64,000 nt of DNA from G963665185 sp049723905 (GCF_049723905.1 NZ_JBJKFD010000001.1:1302001-1366000); one strand, 5' to 3'; positions 52,307 to 61,919 are shown, numbered from the stretch's first letter. Numbers and translations: made by a program. Notes: generated from the sequence alone by a model not told the origin.

Positions 52307-54157
52307 TCAGAAGGATGGCAAATCGCCAAATCCCATTGTCGACCAGAGCACGCCGGTGAGTATGATGACCACTATATTGGCCACGAACCACAAGGGAAGA
52401 CCAACGCGCAGGTAGTCCTTGGGCTCCAGGTAACCCGAGGCATACACGATGGCATTAGGCGGCGTACCGATAATCAGACAATATGCAAACGAAGAGGCAA
52501 TAGCGGTGGACATGGCCATGAAGGGCAGGAAGGTAGTGCCCGGATGGACCAGTCCAGCCATGTTAAGGGTGATCGGCCCAACTGCGGCGGCAGCAGGACC
52601 ATCGGCCATAAGGTTGGTCAGAACGGCAGTAAGACCGTTGGAAGTCATCATAAGGGGCAGACCGTGGTCCATGCCGAGCGGAGCCAGCATGTCAATGCAC
52701 GACTTGGCGATCCAGTAGGCGGCGCCGGAGCTATCCAGGGTGCGCCCAAAAATGATGGCGCCCGAGTACAGCCAAACAACACCCCAGTCGACCTTTTCCT
52801 GATAATCGCGCCAGTTGACAACGCCTGCCAGCAGGTAGGCAACTGCGCCGCCAACTGCGATGACGCCAATGCCCAGGCGCATGGGATAAATACCCAGGTT
52901 GTAGAATTCTTTCTCAGTGAACCAGCCAAAGACCATGACGGCAAAAATGACGACCGCCCAGATCTGCTTGCTGTTCCACTTGCCCATCTTGCTGATCTGC
53001 TTTTCCAGGTGCGCCATGGCAGGCTTCAGATCCTTAATCCGAGGCTTGAACATGATGTTCACGGCAAACCAGGTGATGGGTATCATGACGATGACGAACG
53101 GAAAGCAGAAGGTGACCCACTGAAAGTATCCGATGTCGAACCCAAACATATCTGTCAGGTAGGTCATCATGATAACGTTACGTGCGCCGCCCGAAGGTGC
53201 GCCAGGACCGCCGATGTTACACGCCATGGCAATGGCGATCATCAGCATCTTGGCAAGTTCCTTATCCTCGGGGACTTCTTCGGTAAGACTGTTTTCATAC
53301 AAAAGCATACCGATGGGCAGGAACATGGCGGCCAGAGCGTGGTCCGAAATGAACGCTGCCAGCGGGCTGATGATGACGAAGAAAATAAGTGTGATCCATC
53401 GCACGTTGGGCACAGCCAGCTTCTTGAACATGGCCATACACAAACGCTTGTCCACGCCGGTTTTCACAAAGGCCGCCGCGAACATTAATGAACCCATGAT
53501 AAACCAGGAGGCGTCCGACCAGTACAACCCGGCAACCTGGGAGCGGCTTACCACGGAGGTGAACACCAGGATAAGACCGATGCAGAAGGCAACACCGGGC
53601 AACGGAATGCACTCTGTAAGGAAGCAGAGCACAACGAAGACGACCATGGCGATGGAGACCTTGATGGCCCACGACCCCTTATCCGCAGACTTTTTGTCTG
53701 TCTTGGACAGGCCGTCATATTCCAGCTTGTGCAATCGCAGGTCCAATGCCTGCTTCATGATGGCATTGTAGTGCTCCGGAGTAAGATTTTGTTCAACCCA
53801 TTCGGAGGCGCGCTTGAAGTTGGTGGCATCGGCAGGAATCTTGTACTTTTTACACCACTTCAAATTACGCTTCATGAAGCGCTTCAGGGTAAGCGCGCCC
53901 ATGCGCATGTTCTGTTCCATCATTTCACAGGTAAGCAGTTCCCATTGATCCATGTCCGAAGCTGGTTTCTGAAACAGCTCCTGACCTAGAAACGATACAA
54001 CATGCTTGGGGCCAATCGTGTACTGAATACCGATTTCGACCATACTTTTTGGTGTGGGCATCAAAAGGATGCCGAAGAAAAGCACAACAGGAAAGATAAA
54101 CATCTTCCAGTTTACGTACTTGTCGTAACCGGTAACTTTCTTTTTTTGTTCAGCCAT
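52307..54157 (-). CDS. SLC13 (DASS)-family anion permease, probable sulfate importer
   Basis: 616 residues, about 12 TM helices. Family features are present: a C-terminal signature region (GTPPNAIVYASGYLEPKDYLRVGLPL) and its first-half counterpart (GGPGAPSGGARNV). Between TM1 and TM2 lies an unusual extramembrane insert of about 110 residues (roughly 50-160) rich in charged residues. SLC13 proteins couple sulfate or dicarboxylates to Na+; beside sat, sulfate is the sensible substrate. CGAGGT precedes the ATG at 54157. It lies 72 nt after the receiver-CBS gene. Confidence 0.88.
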   Translation of the reverse strand: MAEQKKKVTGYDKYVNWKMFIFPVVLFFGILLMPTPKSMVEIGIQYTIGPKHVVSFLGQELFQKPASDMDQWELLTCEMMEQNMRMGALTLKRFMKRNLKWCKKYKIPADATNFKRASEWVEQNLTPEHYNAIMKQALDLRLHKLEYDGLSKTDKKSADKGSWAIKVSIAMVVFVVLCFLTECIPLPGVAFCIGLILVFTSVVSRSQVAGLYWSDASWFIMGSLMFAAAFVKTGVDKRLCMAMFKKLAVPNVRWITLIFFVIISPLAAFISDHALAAMFLPIGMLLYENSLTEEVPEDKELAKMLMIAIAMACNIGGPGAPSGGARNVIMMTYLTDMFGFDIGYFQWVTFCFPFVIVMIPITWFAVNIMFKPRIKDLKPAMAHLEKQISKMGKWNSKQIWAVVIFAVMVFGWFTEKEFYNLGIYPMRLGIGVIAVGGAVAYLLAGVVNWRDYQEKVDWGVVWLYSGAIIFGRTLDSSGAAYWIAKSCIDMLAPLGMDHGLPLMMTSNGLTAVLTNLMADGPAAAAVGPITLNMAGLVHPGTTFLPFMAMSTAIASSFAYCLIIGTPPNAIVYASGYLEPKDYLRVGLPLWFVANIVVIILTGVLWSTMGFGDLPSF

Positions 54158-54229
54158 TGTGTACCTCGAAATGTTTCCTGACAGGCCTGAACGCTACCTT
54201 TGCGCCAGCCCGCTCATAATGTTCTGCGG

Positions 54230-55123
54230 CTACACCAGCCGGGCCATTTCAAAGAAAAGTTCCTGTTCGCGGATAACACCGACGATCCTGCCTTCCTTCT
54301 TGACCACAAGGCGGCGTACCTTACGCTCAAACAGCATTTCGGCAGCCTCCATGAGGTTGGCATCGGCATCGATCATCGGCGGACGTGCGGACATGACGTC
54401 CCCAACCTGCAGATCCTGAATGATCTTGACCCGGCTGGTGAACAGACCGGTCCAGAACATGGGGGAATACTGCAGACTATCGGCCATACTGGGCTTGCCA
54501 GCAGAAAGGTAGCCGGGACGCAGTGTGGCGATGAGGTTCTTCACGCCGAGAATGCCCACCAGATCTTCGTCGCCCTCGAACACCAGGATGGAACGATGGC
54601 CGGCAACCATGAGGCGGTCTGTGGACATCAAACGGGTGAACGATTCCTTCAGCTTTTCAATGCCTTGCTTGAGCGTGGCGGTGGGGCCTATAGTGGTGTA
54701 GTTTTCGAGGGGTATCATGATGTCGCCCACACTGGGTTCCGCCTTGATCCCACGAGAATGAATGAAGTACGCGTCTTTGATCTTTGCGGTAAGAAGATCC
54801 ACGTCGCAGGGCTTGGTCAGGTAATCGTACGCCCCGGACTTCAGAGATTCCTGCGCGCTGGGCAGCGCGCCATGACCGGTCAGCATAATGACCGGCAGGT
54901 CGGGATGGGATTCCTTGATTTTTTGCAAGGTTTCATGCCCGTCCATTCCTCCCATTTTAACATCGAGGATGACCACATCGGGTTTCTCGGCCAGCATCTC
55001 AAGGGCTTGCTCGCCGCTTTCCGCCATGATGGTGTCATAGCCTTTGCGTTCCAAAATTCGGGCCGTGATGGTGCGGAAGCGCTCTTCATCGTCAACCATC
55101 AGCACTTTGATCTTCCGTGACAT
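54230..55123 (-). CDS. Response regulator with receiver and CBS-pair domains
   Basis: 297 residues. Receiver (1-120) with MVDDEE, phospho-acceptor in VVILDVKMGGMDG, MLTGHG and Lys in LTKPCD. Then two CBS motifs (about 133-200 and 240-297; VGDIM and VGDVMSARPPMI starts). CBS pairs usually bind adenine nucleotides, so this protein could combine phospho-signal and ATP/AMP or APS status; the ligand is inference. No DNA-binding part. GGAGG 5 nt before the ATG. Immediately upstream of the permease gene. Confidence 0.88.
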   Translation of the reverse strand: MSRKIKVLMVDDEERFRTITARILERKGYDTIMAESGEQALEMLAEKPDVVILDVKMGGMDGHETLQKIKESHPDLPVIMLTGHGALPSAQESLKSGAYDYLTKPCDVDLLTAKIKDAYFIHSRGIKAEPSVGDIMIPLENYTTIGPTATLKQGIEKLKESFTRLMSTDRLMVAGHRSILVFEGDEDLVGILGVKNLIATLRPGYLSAGKPSMADSLQYSPMFWTGLFTSRVKIIQDLQVGDVMSARPPMIDADANLMEAAEMLFERKVRRLVVKKEGRIVGVIREQELFFEMARLV

Positions 55124-55271
55124 TCCAACCTCCTCAAGTCGTAAGAACGTCGTTTGGTCATTTTAGGCGTATGCCTTGCTTCCCTTTGCCCCAATGTCCT
55201 ACTTCTCCGCCGGGCCGACATTTCACCGGACATGCCTCCACGTCACACAACAGGCGACCGGGCGGATAACA

Positions 55272-55655
55272 TCAATGCGCTTCGGACCGGACCTCATGGG
55301 CCTTATCAAGCATGGTCCGGGCGGAAACAGGTTTCACCAGGTAGTCCCTGGCACCCTGATGCAGGCAATCCATGGCGTCTTCCCTCGTGGCATGACCGGT
55401 GAGAACGATCACATCCGTCTCCGGGTAAAGGCGGCGGATTTCAGCCAACGTCTCGTGACCATCCATGCCGGGCATTTTCATATCCAGGAAAACCACGTCG
55501 AATGTTTCGCGCGCGAGTATTTCCAAAGCCTTTGCTCCTCCCAATGCCGTTTCAATGGGAAAGCCGAGCTTTTTGAAAAGCCTGGCGGATGTGAGAAGCA
55601 GACGCGCTTCGTCATCCACGAGCAGTATTTTCAGAGGGGGCGACTCCATATTCAT
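55272..55655 (-). CDS. Single-domain response regulator heading the sulfate locus
   Basis: 127 residues: VDDEAR, phospho-acceptor in VVFLDMKMPGMDG, VIVLTGHA, Lys in LVKPVS. No output domain. GGAG 8 nt before the ATG; an in-frame ATG two codons on is also possible. First gene after the predicted sigma-54 promoter at 55798-55813; 148 nt from the receiver-CBS gene. Confidence 0.88.
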   Translation of the reverse strand: MNMESPPLKILLVDDEARLLLTSARLFKKLGFPIETALGGAKALEILARETFDVVFLDMKMPGMDGHETLAEIRRLYPETDVIVLTGHATREDAMDCLHQGARDYLVKPVSARTMLDKAHEVRSEAH

Positions 55656-55797
55656 CCTGCATCTCCGTCATCACGCTGCAGCCGCAGACCGGAACCCCGA
55701 AAACCCATTCGGAGCACCGTTTTTACTCTTTCCAGCGAACAACCCAATTCGCCGGGCGGCCTATCCGCGAATGATGTGTCTTTGCACGATGTGTTTG

Positions 55798-55813
55798 AGC
55801 AAATGGCATGCCA
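55798..55813 (-). promoter_or_regulatory. Full-match sigma-54 promoter of the sulfate locus
   Basis: The minus strand reads TGGCATGCCATTTGCT, which matches TGGCAYRNNNNTTGCW at every defined position. Predicted start near 55787, leaving a leader of about 130 nt before the first regulator gene. Confidence 0.8.
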
Positions 55814-55919
55814 TGCACAACAAACTGAAATAATTACAAAAGCTATCGAATACCCAGCAGACACCTTGCAACGAGGCCCCGCGGGAGGCGCAGGAGGACT
55901 TGTTTTTTTCGGGAAATAA

Positions 55920-56193
55920 TGGCTGAACAGACATTAAGACATTACGGCTATAAAAAAGACTTTCAGTGGCTTTTTCATCACGGGTAAGCCTGCGGACTTG
56001 TCACTCGAATACAGGTGATCGTCCTGCCGGAGACGGCATAAATATTCAAAAAGCTGTTTTTTTCAGCTGATAGCCTTCGTAAAAATAATCGTTATTTTTT
56101 AAGGAAAACAGTCCTGAAACTGCACTGCAATCCGCTTTCCGGCACAAGACGAGGACACGGGACAACGAAAAAAAGAGCGATATGCACCGGATA
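55920..56193. other. Intergenic region upstream of the PHP-like gene
   Basis: No gene seen. It probably carries activator sites for the two flanking sigma-54 promoters; no clear palindrome was found. Confidence 0.4.
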
Positions 56194-56209
56194 TGGCACA
56201 CTCTGTGCT
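56194..56209 (+). promoter_or_regulatory. Sigma-54 promoter of the PHP-like membrane protein gene
   Basis: TGGCACACTCTGTGCT against TGGCAYRNNNNTTGCW: one mismatch, exact GG-N10-GC spacing. Predicted start near 56220, about 140 nt before the ATG at 56360. Confidence 0.75.
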
Positions 56210-56359
56210 CAAAATTAAGTAGTCCCTGGCCATAAAAACACTACAACATTGCGTAATCCACTTCTCGCAAAATCACGCAAGAAGACTCGCAAACACGCAA
56301 TGCCGAGCCCCGAAAAATATTTCAGGACTCGTACTTCTTGTTTTTCGGAAGGAGAAAAC

Positions 56360-59300
56360 ATGAGCCGCATTATTTCCCCACTCTACTGCGACGCAAAAGA
56401 TGAACAGCTGCTGGACATGGTTAACCAAGTGCTGTCCCGCACCGCCCCAGGAAAATTCGACGACTCCATGGAAGCATTGCTCACCCCCTTCATGCACCCG
56501 CGCGGCATCAAGGAACTCTCCACGTCCACAGGGCTACGCATAGCGTTTGCCATCATCAACCTTCTCGGGTCGCTGGAAAGCGGCCAGTCGGATATCCGGC
56601 TAAGGGCCCTGCGCGCCCTGCGCGACGAAACCCTGGCTTTGCCCGTTACCTCCATGCGCATCAACACGGCCCGGGTTCTTGTTCAGATAATGAAAGAGCT
56701 GGTCCGATCCCGTTATGATTATATAAGCCAGCTCAAATTGGCGCATGACTTCCGGCGTGCGGCTTCCGGCAAGCCGTCCATCGTGCTGGAACAGCTGGAG
56801 AAATATCACCTTTTGGAAATGCCGGAGGACAACAGCCAGATAGCATTTGACGACCATGTGCACGATGCATCCACCGTGGGGCGCAAAACCCCCACCCATC
56901 TGGTCATGGACGCCTGGGTCAAAGGCATCCGCATCCTTACGGTAATCCACTGGGGGTTCGTTTCCAAAGCCATGGCGGAAGAACTTCTGGAAGCTGCGGA
57001 GATTATGGGGATTAAGGCCCGTATCGGCATCCGGCTCAATGCAAACCTTGGTGACAAATACGCCACGCTTATCTGGGTTCCCAGCGGGTTCGACAGCCCG
57101 GCCGACTATCTGGCCTTTCTGGAACAACCCGTTATAAAGGAATTTCTCGACGGATATCGGGAAGTGAACGTCTTCCGCCGCCACTGCACCCAGGATATTC
57201 TGACCCGGTTCAACGCCGTACACCGGCCGGTACTGGAAGAAAAATTCGGTCTTCGCCTGCAGCAGCTGAAAACCAAAGATTTTCTGGAATTTGTGGGAGA
57301 AGCGCAGCCAAGTCCCTTGCATCTGGCGCGGTTCATACTGAACAACCTGCGTCAGCCCATGCAGGCCCGCACGGTGCAGTTACGCAAAGAGTACGAAAAG
57401 GCCGACGCCGCGCAAAAAGAAGAGATTGAGTCCCTGGTGGAAACCATGAACAACCTGACAGTGGACTCCATCCTCGCACACTACCTGACCAAAACCGAGT
57501 GTCCGGACAACCAGGATCCCAACATTCCCTGCAGCAATGCCCCGGCCATACTCAAACTGACGCCGGAAGAGCTGTTGTACCGCCTGCGCCATCTACATTC
57601 CGGCTTCAGAATAACCCTGGTGCCGTTTAACCTGAAAACCGAGGAAGTCATCGACATCCTTTTTCAGGGCAAAGGCGCTATCACGCACATCGAATTGGCC
57701 AACCTGCGCCAAGGCGCAGCCGACCACCCGAGAATGAACCGGCTTTCACGCCTCAAAGACGCACTCAACCACGGCAACGTCGTCATCATCAAACGGATGA
57801 TTCGCGACTGCATAACGCGCATGAAGTTTTCCGATGCCCCTGCCGGGAACACGACACCGGAACGCTTGCATCATATTTTGCGCAATCTTTCCGACCTGAC
57901 CACACCCTACTCGCACAACAGGCTCAAGGTGCGCATGGGCAGTGGATCGTCCGGCTATGCCATGCGCAATTACGGCATGGGACTCACCGTTGTAGATTCC
58001 CTGCCTGCTCGGCAGCAACGGAACCTTACCCATTCCAAGGAAAGATTTCTGCCCTTCCGGGTCGATCCGAAACTCCGTACATCCGTCATTGTGCAAGATA
58101 TCAAATTTCGGCCACCCTTCACTGGCCTGGTCCGGTTCATTCCTCCCTCCATCCGGCGGTTCTTTTTCGCCAAACGCCAACGACGCTGGAAGCCCGGACA
58201 CATAGAGCCCGCAGGCGAGAGCAACCGCAACCTGATGGTGTTGGGCGGACGGCAGTTGCAGGACAATGAGCTGAGCCTGAGGCCGCCGGAAAGAGATACG
58301 GACGCCTTCAAGTTCGGCCCCAGCTACTTTAATACCGCCCTGCGCAACTGGCTCAAGGTATTCATAGGGTTTGTCCCCGCCTTTCTGACCTTTGCCCTGA
58401 CCAAGGACTGGTGGTTGCTGGCCTACTTCGGTGCCCCCATCTGGTTCGGCATTACCGGACTGCGCAACATCATCCAGTCCATTCTGGGCGGTGGCGGTCT
58501 GCGCCGCTCGCCCCTCCTGCACTGGGGTGATCTCATCAGCTGGCAGCGGATTGCCGATTCCCTGCTCTTTACCGGTTTTTCCGTGCCTCTGCTGGACTGG
58601 CTGGTCAAAACCATCATCCTCGACCACGGCATGAACATCACCACACAAACCGACCCACTGATGCTCTACTCGTATATGGCGCTTGCCAACGGCATCTACA
58701 TTTCCAGCCACAACCTGTTTCGCGGGTTGCCCAAAAGCGCGGCTGCCGGAAACTTCTTCCGCAGCATCCTGTCCATCCCCATTGCCGTGGCCTTCAACGG
58801 GATTATCGGCAGCCTGCTCTCGTCCATGGGGGTCGTCGGCGTGGATGGAATTCTGCAACGCTGGGCAGCGGTCATTTCCAAGCTGGCTTCGGACTGCGTC
58901 GCCGGCGTTATCGAAGGACTTGCCGACCGCGCCACAAACCTGCGCCTGCGCACCCAGGATTATGAAGAAAAGGTCCGTCAGATGATGGACACCCTGTGCC
59001 GTCTGGAAATGCTTTTTCCCGACGACGACATCCCCGAACTGCTGGCGTCGCCGGAACGTTTTCAGGAACTGGTGCAGAAAACCCGGCCCGACCTTTTTTC
59101 CATTGTGGTCATCAACGCGCTCGATCTGCTCTATTTTTGGCTGTACCAACCGCGCGCACCACTCGCTCTGCGGGAGACCATGGAAAAGATGAGTCCGGAC
59201 GAACAGGACTTTTTCATCAATTCACAGCAAATTCTCACTCTGGAGCGGACCATTACCACGATGTTCGTTGATGGATTGTACGGCAAGCAGTTTGCCAAGC

Positions 59301-59386
59301 CCCTTTCCTTTTATCTGGAACGGTATGCGGGATACCTGCGGCGGCTGAAGCATCTGCGGCGCCTCGAAAACCGCCCCACAGAGTGA
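56360..59386 (+). CDS. Large PHP-like membrane protein of unknown function
   Basis: 1008 residues from the ATG at 56360 (AAGGAG 5-6 nt upstream). A helical N-terminus is followed near residue 165 by FDDHVHDASTVGRKTPTHLV, then GIRILTVIHWG and EAAEIMGIKARIGI. This resembles the metal-site order of PHP phosphoesterases, but later metal ligands are not clear. A long soluble middle part follows; about residues 655-830 contain roughly five TM helices, then a cytoplasmic helical tail. No named family recognised. Driven by its own sigma-54 promoter; the PAS protein follows 187 nt later. Confidence 0.75.
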   Translation: MSRIISPLYCDAKDEQLLDMVNQVLSRTAPGKFDDSMEALLTPFMHPRGIKELSTSTGLRIAFAIINLLGSLESGQSDIRLRALRALRDETLALPVTSMRINTARVLVQIMKELVRSRYDYISQLKLAHDFRRAASGKPSIVLEQLEKYHLLEMPEDNSQIAFDDHVHDASTVGRKTPTHLVMDAWVKGIRILTVIHWGFVSKAMAEELLEAAEIMGIKARIGIRLNANLGDKYATLIWVPSGFDSPADYLAFLEQPVIKEFLDGYREVNVFRRHCTQDILTRFNAVHRPVLEEKFGLRLQQLKTKDFLEFVGEAQPSPLHLARFILNNLRQPMQARTVQLRKEYEKADAAQKEEIESLVETMNNLTVDSILAHYLTKTECPDNQDPNIPCSNAPAILKLTPEELLYRLRHLHSGFRITLVPFNLKTEEVIDILFQGKGAITHIELANLRQGAADHPRMNRLSRLKDALNHGNVVIIKRMIRDCITRMKFSDAPAGNTTPERLHHILRNLSDLTTPYSHNRLKVRMGSGSSGYAMRNYGMGLTVVDSLPARQQRNLTHSKERFLPFRVDPKLRTSVIVQDIKFRPPFTGLVRFIPPSIRRFFFAKRQRRWKPGHIEPAGESNRNLMVLGGRQLQDNELSLRPPERDTDAFKFGPSYFNTALRNWLKVFIGFVPAFLTFALTKDWWLLAYFGAPIWFGITGLRNIIQSILGGGGLRRSPLLHWGDLISWQRIADSLLFTGFSVPLLDWLVKTIILDHGMNITTQTDPLMLYSYMALANGIYISSHNLFRGLPKSAAAGNFFRSILSIPIAVAFNGIIGSLLSSMGVVGVDGILQRWAAVISKLASDCVAGVIEGLADRATNLRLRTQDYEEKVRQMMDTLCRLEMLFPDDDIPELLASPERFQELVQKTRPDLFSIVVINALDLLYFWLYQPRAPLALRETMEKMSPDEQDFFINSQQILTLERTITTMFVDGLYGKQFAKPLSFYLERYAGYLRRLKHLRRLENRPTE

Positions 59387-59572
59387 ACCTGGCGGATTTT
59401 GTACTTTCAGGGAATCGTAATGGGGAACGGCACCGGGGACCCATGGACTTTTCCCGGACAGCTTGGCAAAAGCCCGGCTGCAGATTAAACAACAGCTAGG
59501 AAATCTGTGATTCACGACTCGGTGGAATATGAGATAACGCGGCCAGGCCGCATATTTGGGGGAATATCTACC

Positions 59573-60853
59573 ATGGAAATCAACCGGGAGACCGACGGGC
59601 TTGCCATGCAGTTTCTGCAGCAGTCCATGGCTGCCCAGATGGGAGAAATTCCAGCCCTTCTCTGGCGCATAGACATCGCCCGCAACGAAATAACCTTTCT
59701 CAACGAACACGCCATTGCCGGTTTGGAAGGCCGCATTCACATGCTGCTTCAAAATATCGGTTATGCACGGGAAATAGTGCTCAAGGAGGATCAGGGCCGA
59801 TTCTTCAAAGCCCTGGAGAATATCCGCAACCACCAGCCCAGCATGGCCTTGTTTCGCATTCGTACGGAAGACGGCATGATACGCTGGCTGGTCAGCATGG
59901 GAATGCCCGAGCCCAAGGTCAATTTCGGCTACATGGGCCTTGTGGCCGATTGCACGGATTTGGTGGACATGGCCCGCAACATAGAATGTGACGGAGGACT
60001 GGCCGCCAAACTGGAACTCTTTGATACTCCCGTCCTTCTGGCTCGCTTTTCCGACAAACGCATTCTTGCCGCCAACCTGGCAGCCCGTGAATACCTGGGA
60101 ATACCCCAGGACATGGGCGAAACCGATCTGCTGGACCTGCTGGGCACGAATTCCGAAAACTACCTGCAAAACATTTACGAGCAACTCATCTTTTCCGACT
60201 ATTGGAACGGCCTGTTGCCTGTTACGCTTTCCGCAGGGCAGGAAGAAATATGCAAAACCCGCATCCGGGCCTATGCCCGAGGCGGAAAAAACCTGCTTTG
60301 GATTTCCATGCAACCCCCTGCGGAGCCGGAGCACTCCAGTTCTTCCCCCAAAAGCTCCCAAAAAGCTGTGCCCCCAGAAGTTCTGGATGCCTTGCATGGC
60401 AGCAAAAACGGGCGTGAACTTCTGGAAGTGCTGCTCAAACACCAACCCGAAGAACTTCTGGCCGACGCGGTCATGCTTTCACGCATCTTCCCGGAAAAAG
60501 ACCGCATCATGGTCACGGGCGTGGGTGCGCCGTTCCTCTCGGTGGAAGAAGATGACACCCATCCATACGAAGGGTCCATTGCCGAAAATATCGTTCGCTT
60601 CAACCTGGACCAGATCATCGTTGAAGAGACCAGCAAAAGTATCAAACCCATCGACTGGGCCTTGTTCATTCCACGGGGCATACGCTCGTACTACGCCAGC
60701 CCTTTTTTCCATAACGGAACCCTTCGCTACGTGCTGATATACTGCTCCAAACAGCCGGGACGCTTCACGCGCGATAACGTCCAGCCATACTCCATGCTGT
60801 TCGACACCTGCCTTCAGGTTCTGCTGCGCCTGTTCGAAACACCGGGAGCCTGA
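59573..60853 (+). CDS. Soluble PAS-PAS-GAF-like sensory protein without output domain
   Basis: About 426 residues. First PAS-like region at about 20-140 (ALLWRIDIARNEITFLNEHA, ending GYMGLVADCTDLVDMA), second at about 155-260 (FDTPVLLARFSDKRILAANLAAREYLG), and a C-terminal GAF-like half (KPIDWALFIPRGIRSYYASPFFHNG). No kinase, GGDEF, EAL or DNA-binding domain, so it must signal by contact. GGGGGAA is 10 nt before the ATG at 59573; a GTG at 59507 with AGGA is the alternative. Possibly co-transcribed with the PHP-like gene. Confidence 0.7.
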   Translation: MEINRETDGLAMQFLQQSMAAQMGEIPALLWRIDIARNEITFLNEHAIAGLEGRIHMLLQNIGYAREIVLKEDQGRFFKALENIRNHQPSMALFRIRTEDGMIRWLVSMGMPEPKVNFGYMGLVADCTDLVDMARNIECDGGLAAKLELFDTPVLLARFSDKRILAANLAAREYLGIPQDMGETDLLDLLGTNSENYLQNIYEQLIFSDYWNGLLPVTLSAGQEEICKTRIRAYARGGKNLLWISMQPPAEPEHSSSSPKSSQKAVPPEVLDALHGSKNGRELLEVLLKHQPEELLADAVMLSRIFPEKDRIMVTGVGAPFLSVEEDDTHPYEGSIAENIVRFNLDQIIVEETSKSIKPIDWALFIPRGIRSYYASPFFHNGTLRYVLIYCSKQPGRFTRDNVQPYSMLFDTCLQVLLRLFETPGA

Positions 60854-61051
60854 AAATATTCATGGGCGGCGGAAACCGTACGACAGGTAACCGCCGTTCC
60901 ACTCCCCATCTCTTTGTTCAATCCAGTCTCTTCATTTTGCTCTCTGCCTAACTGGTAAGGCCAAAGCAACCTTTACTCATTTACCGTTCCCCACCCCTTC
61001 CGCCCGCAAGGCCTGCTGTGCAGGCAATCTGGTAATGCCAAACACCAAACG

Positions 61052-61062
61052 TGGTCCAACCA
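61052..61062. promoter_or_regulatory. GntR/FadR-type operator, upstream copy
   Basis: TGGTCCAACCA, a TGGT-N3-ACCA palindrome of the FadR-subfamily type, 60 bp before the regulator ATG. The reverse complement is identical to the two copies inside the gene. Confidence 0.65.
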
Positions 61063-61121
61063 TAATAACATATTTTGAACTTTATCTTGCATAATTTATT
61101 TGCAAAGGATATTTTTCAAAT

Positions 61122-61919
61122 ATGAACTTGTCACAAAACGTGGAAAATAGAAATCTGGTTGGACCAGACAAGGTTACACTCAACTCTGGGATACCAGCCC
61201 AAATTTTAGCCTTTATCCGTGAAAATAATCTGAAGCCAGGACAAAAACTTCCAGGCGAACGCCGTATGGCCGCAGACTTCGGATGCAGCCGGAATACAAT
61301 CCGGGAGGCACTGATAGGAATGGAAGCCTCAGGAATTGTTGAAATACGTCGCCGCAGCGGATGCTACTTCACAGGGCGCGACATCTCCTGCGCCCTTGCG
61401 AAAGAACAGAATGCGCCTTCAACTGACGATTACGGTTGTGACTCTTCGGCCCCGGACCAGCCGTCGCACTTGGGTGTGTCCCTCATGCGCCAGGCCATGG
61501 AAGCTCTTTATGTGGTTGGACCAAAATTCATCCAGCGCGTGGCCTTCAACTGTACCAAAGACCATATTCACAAGCTCGAAACTGTCACCGCCCGCCTTGG
61601 GCGGGCTCTTGTAGACCGAGACCCGGTAAGCGCCCATGCCTTTCTGATGCAATTTTACGCAAATCTGGCGCACATGCACGGCAACCAATACCTGCACAAC
61701 CTCTTCCGCGAAATGGCAAAAACTGCCGGACACACCAAAGCAGGCTCACTGTGGCAGGGGGCGGAGGTGGAGCAGCAGGTGGAGCGTTTCTTCGCCAGAC
61801 ATATTGAAATGTTGCAGGCATTGCGGGAGCAGGACCCGCACAAGGCGTCTTCGCTTTGTGAACAGGCTGCCATGGCCTACATGGCCCTTAATACGGGAAC
61901 AGAGGGGGAAAACGAATGA
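61122..61919 (+). CDS. GntR-family regulator, FadR subfamily
   Basis: 265 residues. Winged helix (ILAFIRENNLKPGQKLPGERRMAADFGCSRNTIREALIGMEASGIVEIRRRSGCYF) and a C-terminal FCD-type all-helical effector domain. FadR-type members bind carboxylic acids such as lactate, pyruvate or acyl-CoA. The ATG overlaps no other gene upstream; the stop overlaps the next ATG by 4 nt (ATGA), so the regulator is part of the operon. Three identical palindromes lie upstream of and inside this gene, which suggests autoregulation. Confidence 0.9.
   Translation: MNLSQNVENRNLVGPDKVTLNSGIPAQILAFIRENNLKPGQKLPGERRMAADFGCSRNTIREALIGMEASGIVEIRRRSGCYFTGRDISCALAKEQNAPSTDDYGCDSSAPDQPSHLGVSLMRQAMEALYVVGPKFIQRVAFNCTKDHIHKLETVTARLGRALVDRDPVSAHAFLMQFYANLAHMHGNQYLHNLFREMAKTAGHTKAGSLWQGAEVEQQVERFFARHIEMLQALREQDPHKASSLCEQAAMAYMALNTGTEGENE
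61156..61166. promoter_or_regulatory. GntR/FadR-type operator, early intragenic copy
   Basis: TGGTTGGACCA, reverse complement of the upstream site, 35 bp into the regulator gene. Confidence 0.5.
61514..61524. promoter_or_regulatory. GntR/FadR-type operator, mid-gene copy
   Basis: A second TGGTTGGACCA, 393 bp into the regulator gene. A random origin in coding sequence cannot be excluded. Confidence 0.4.
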
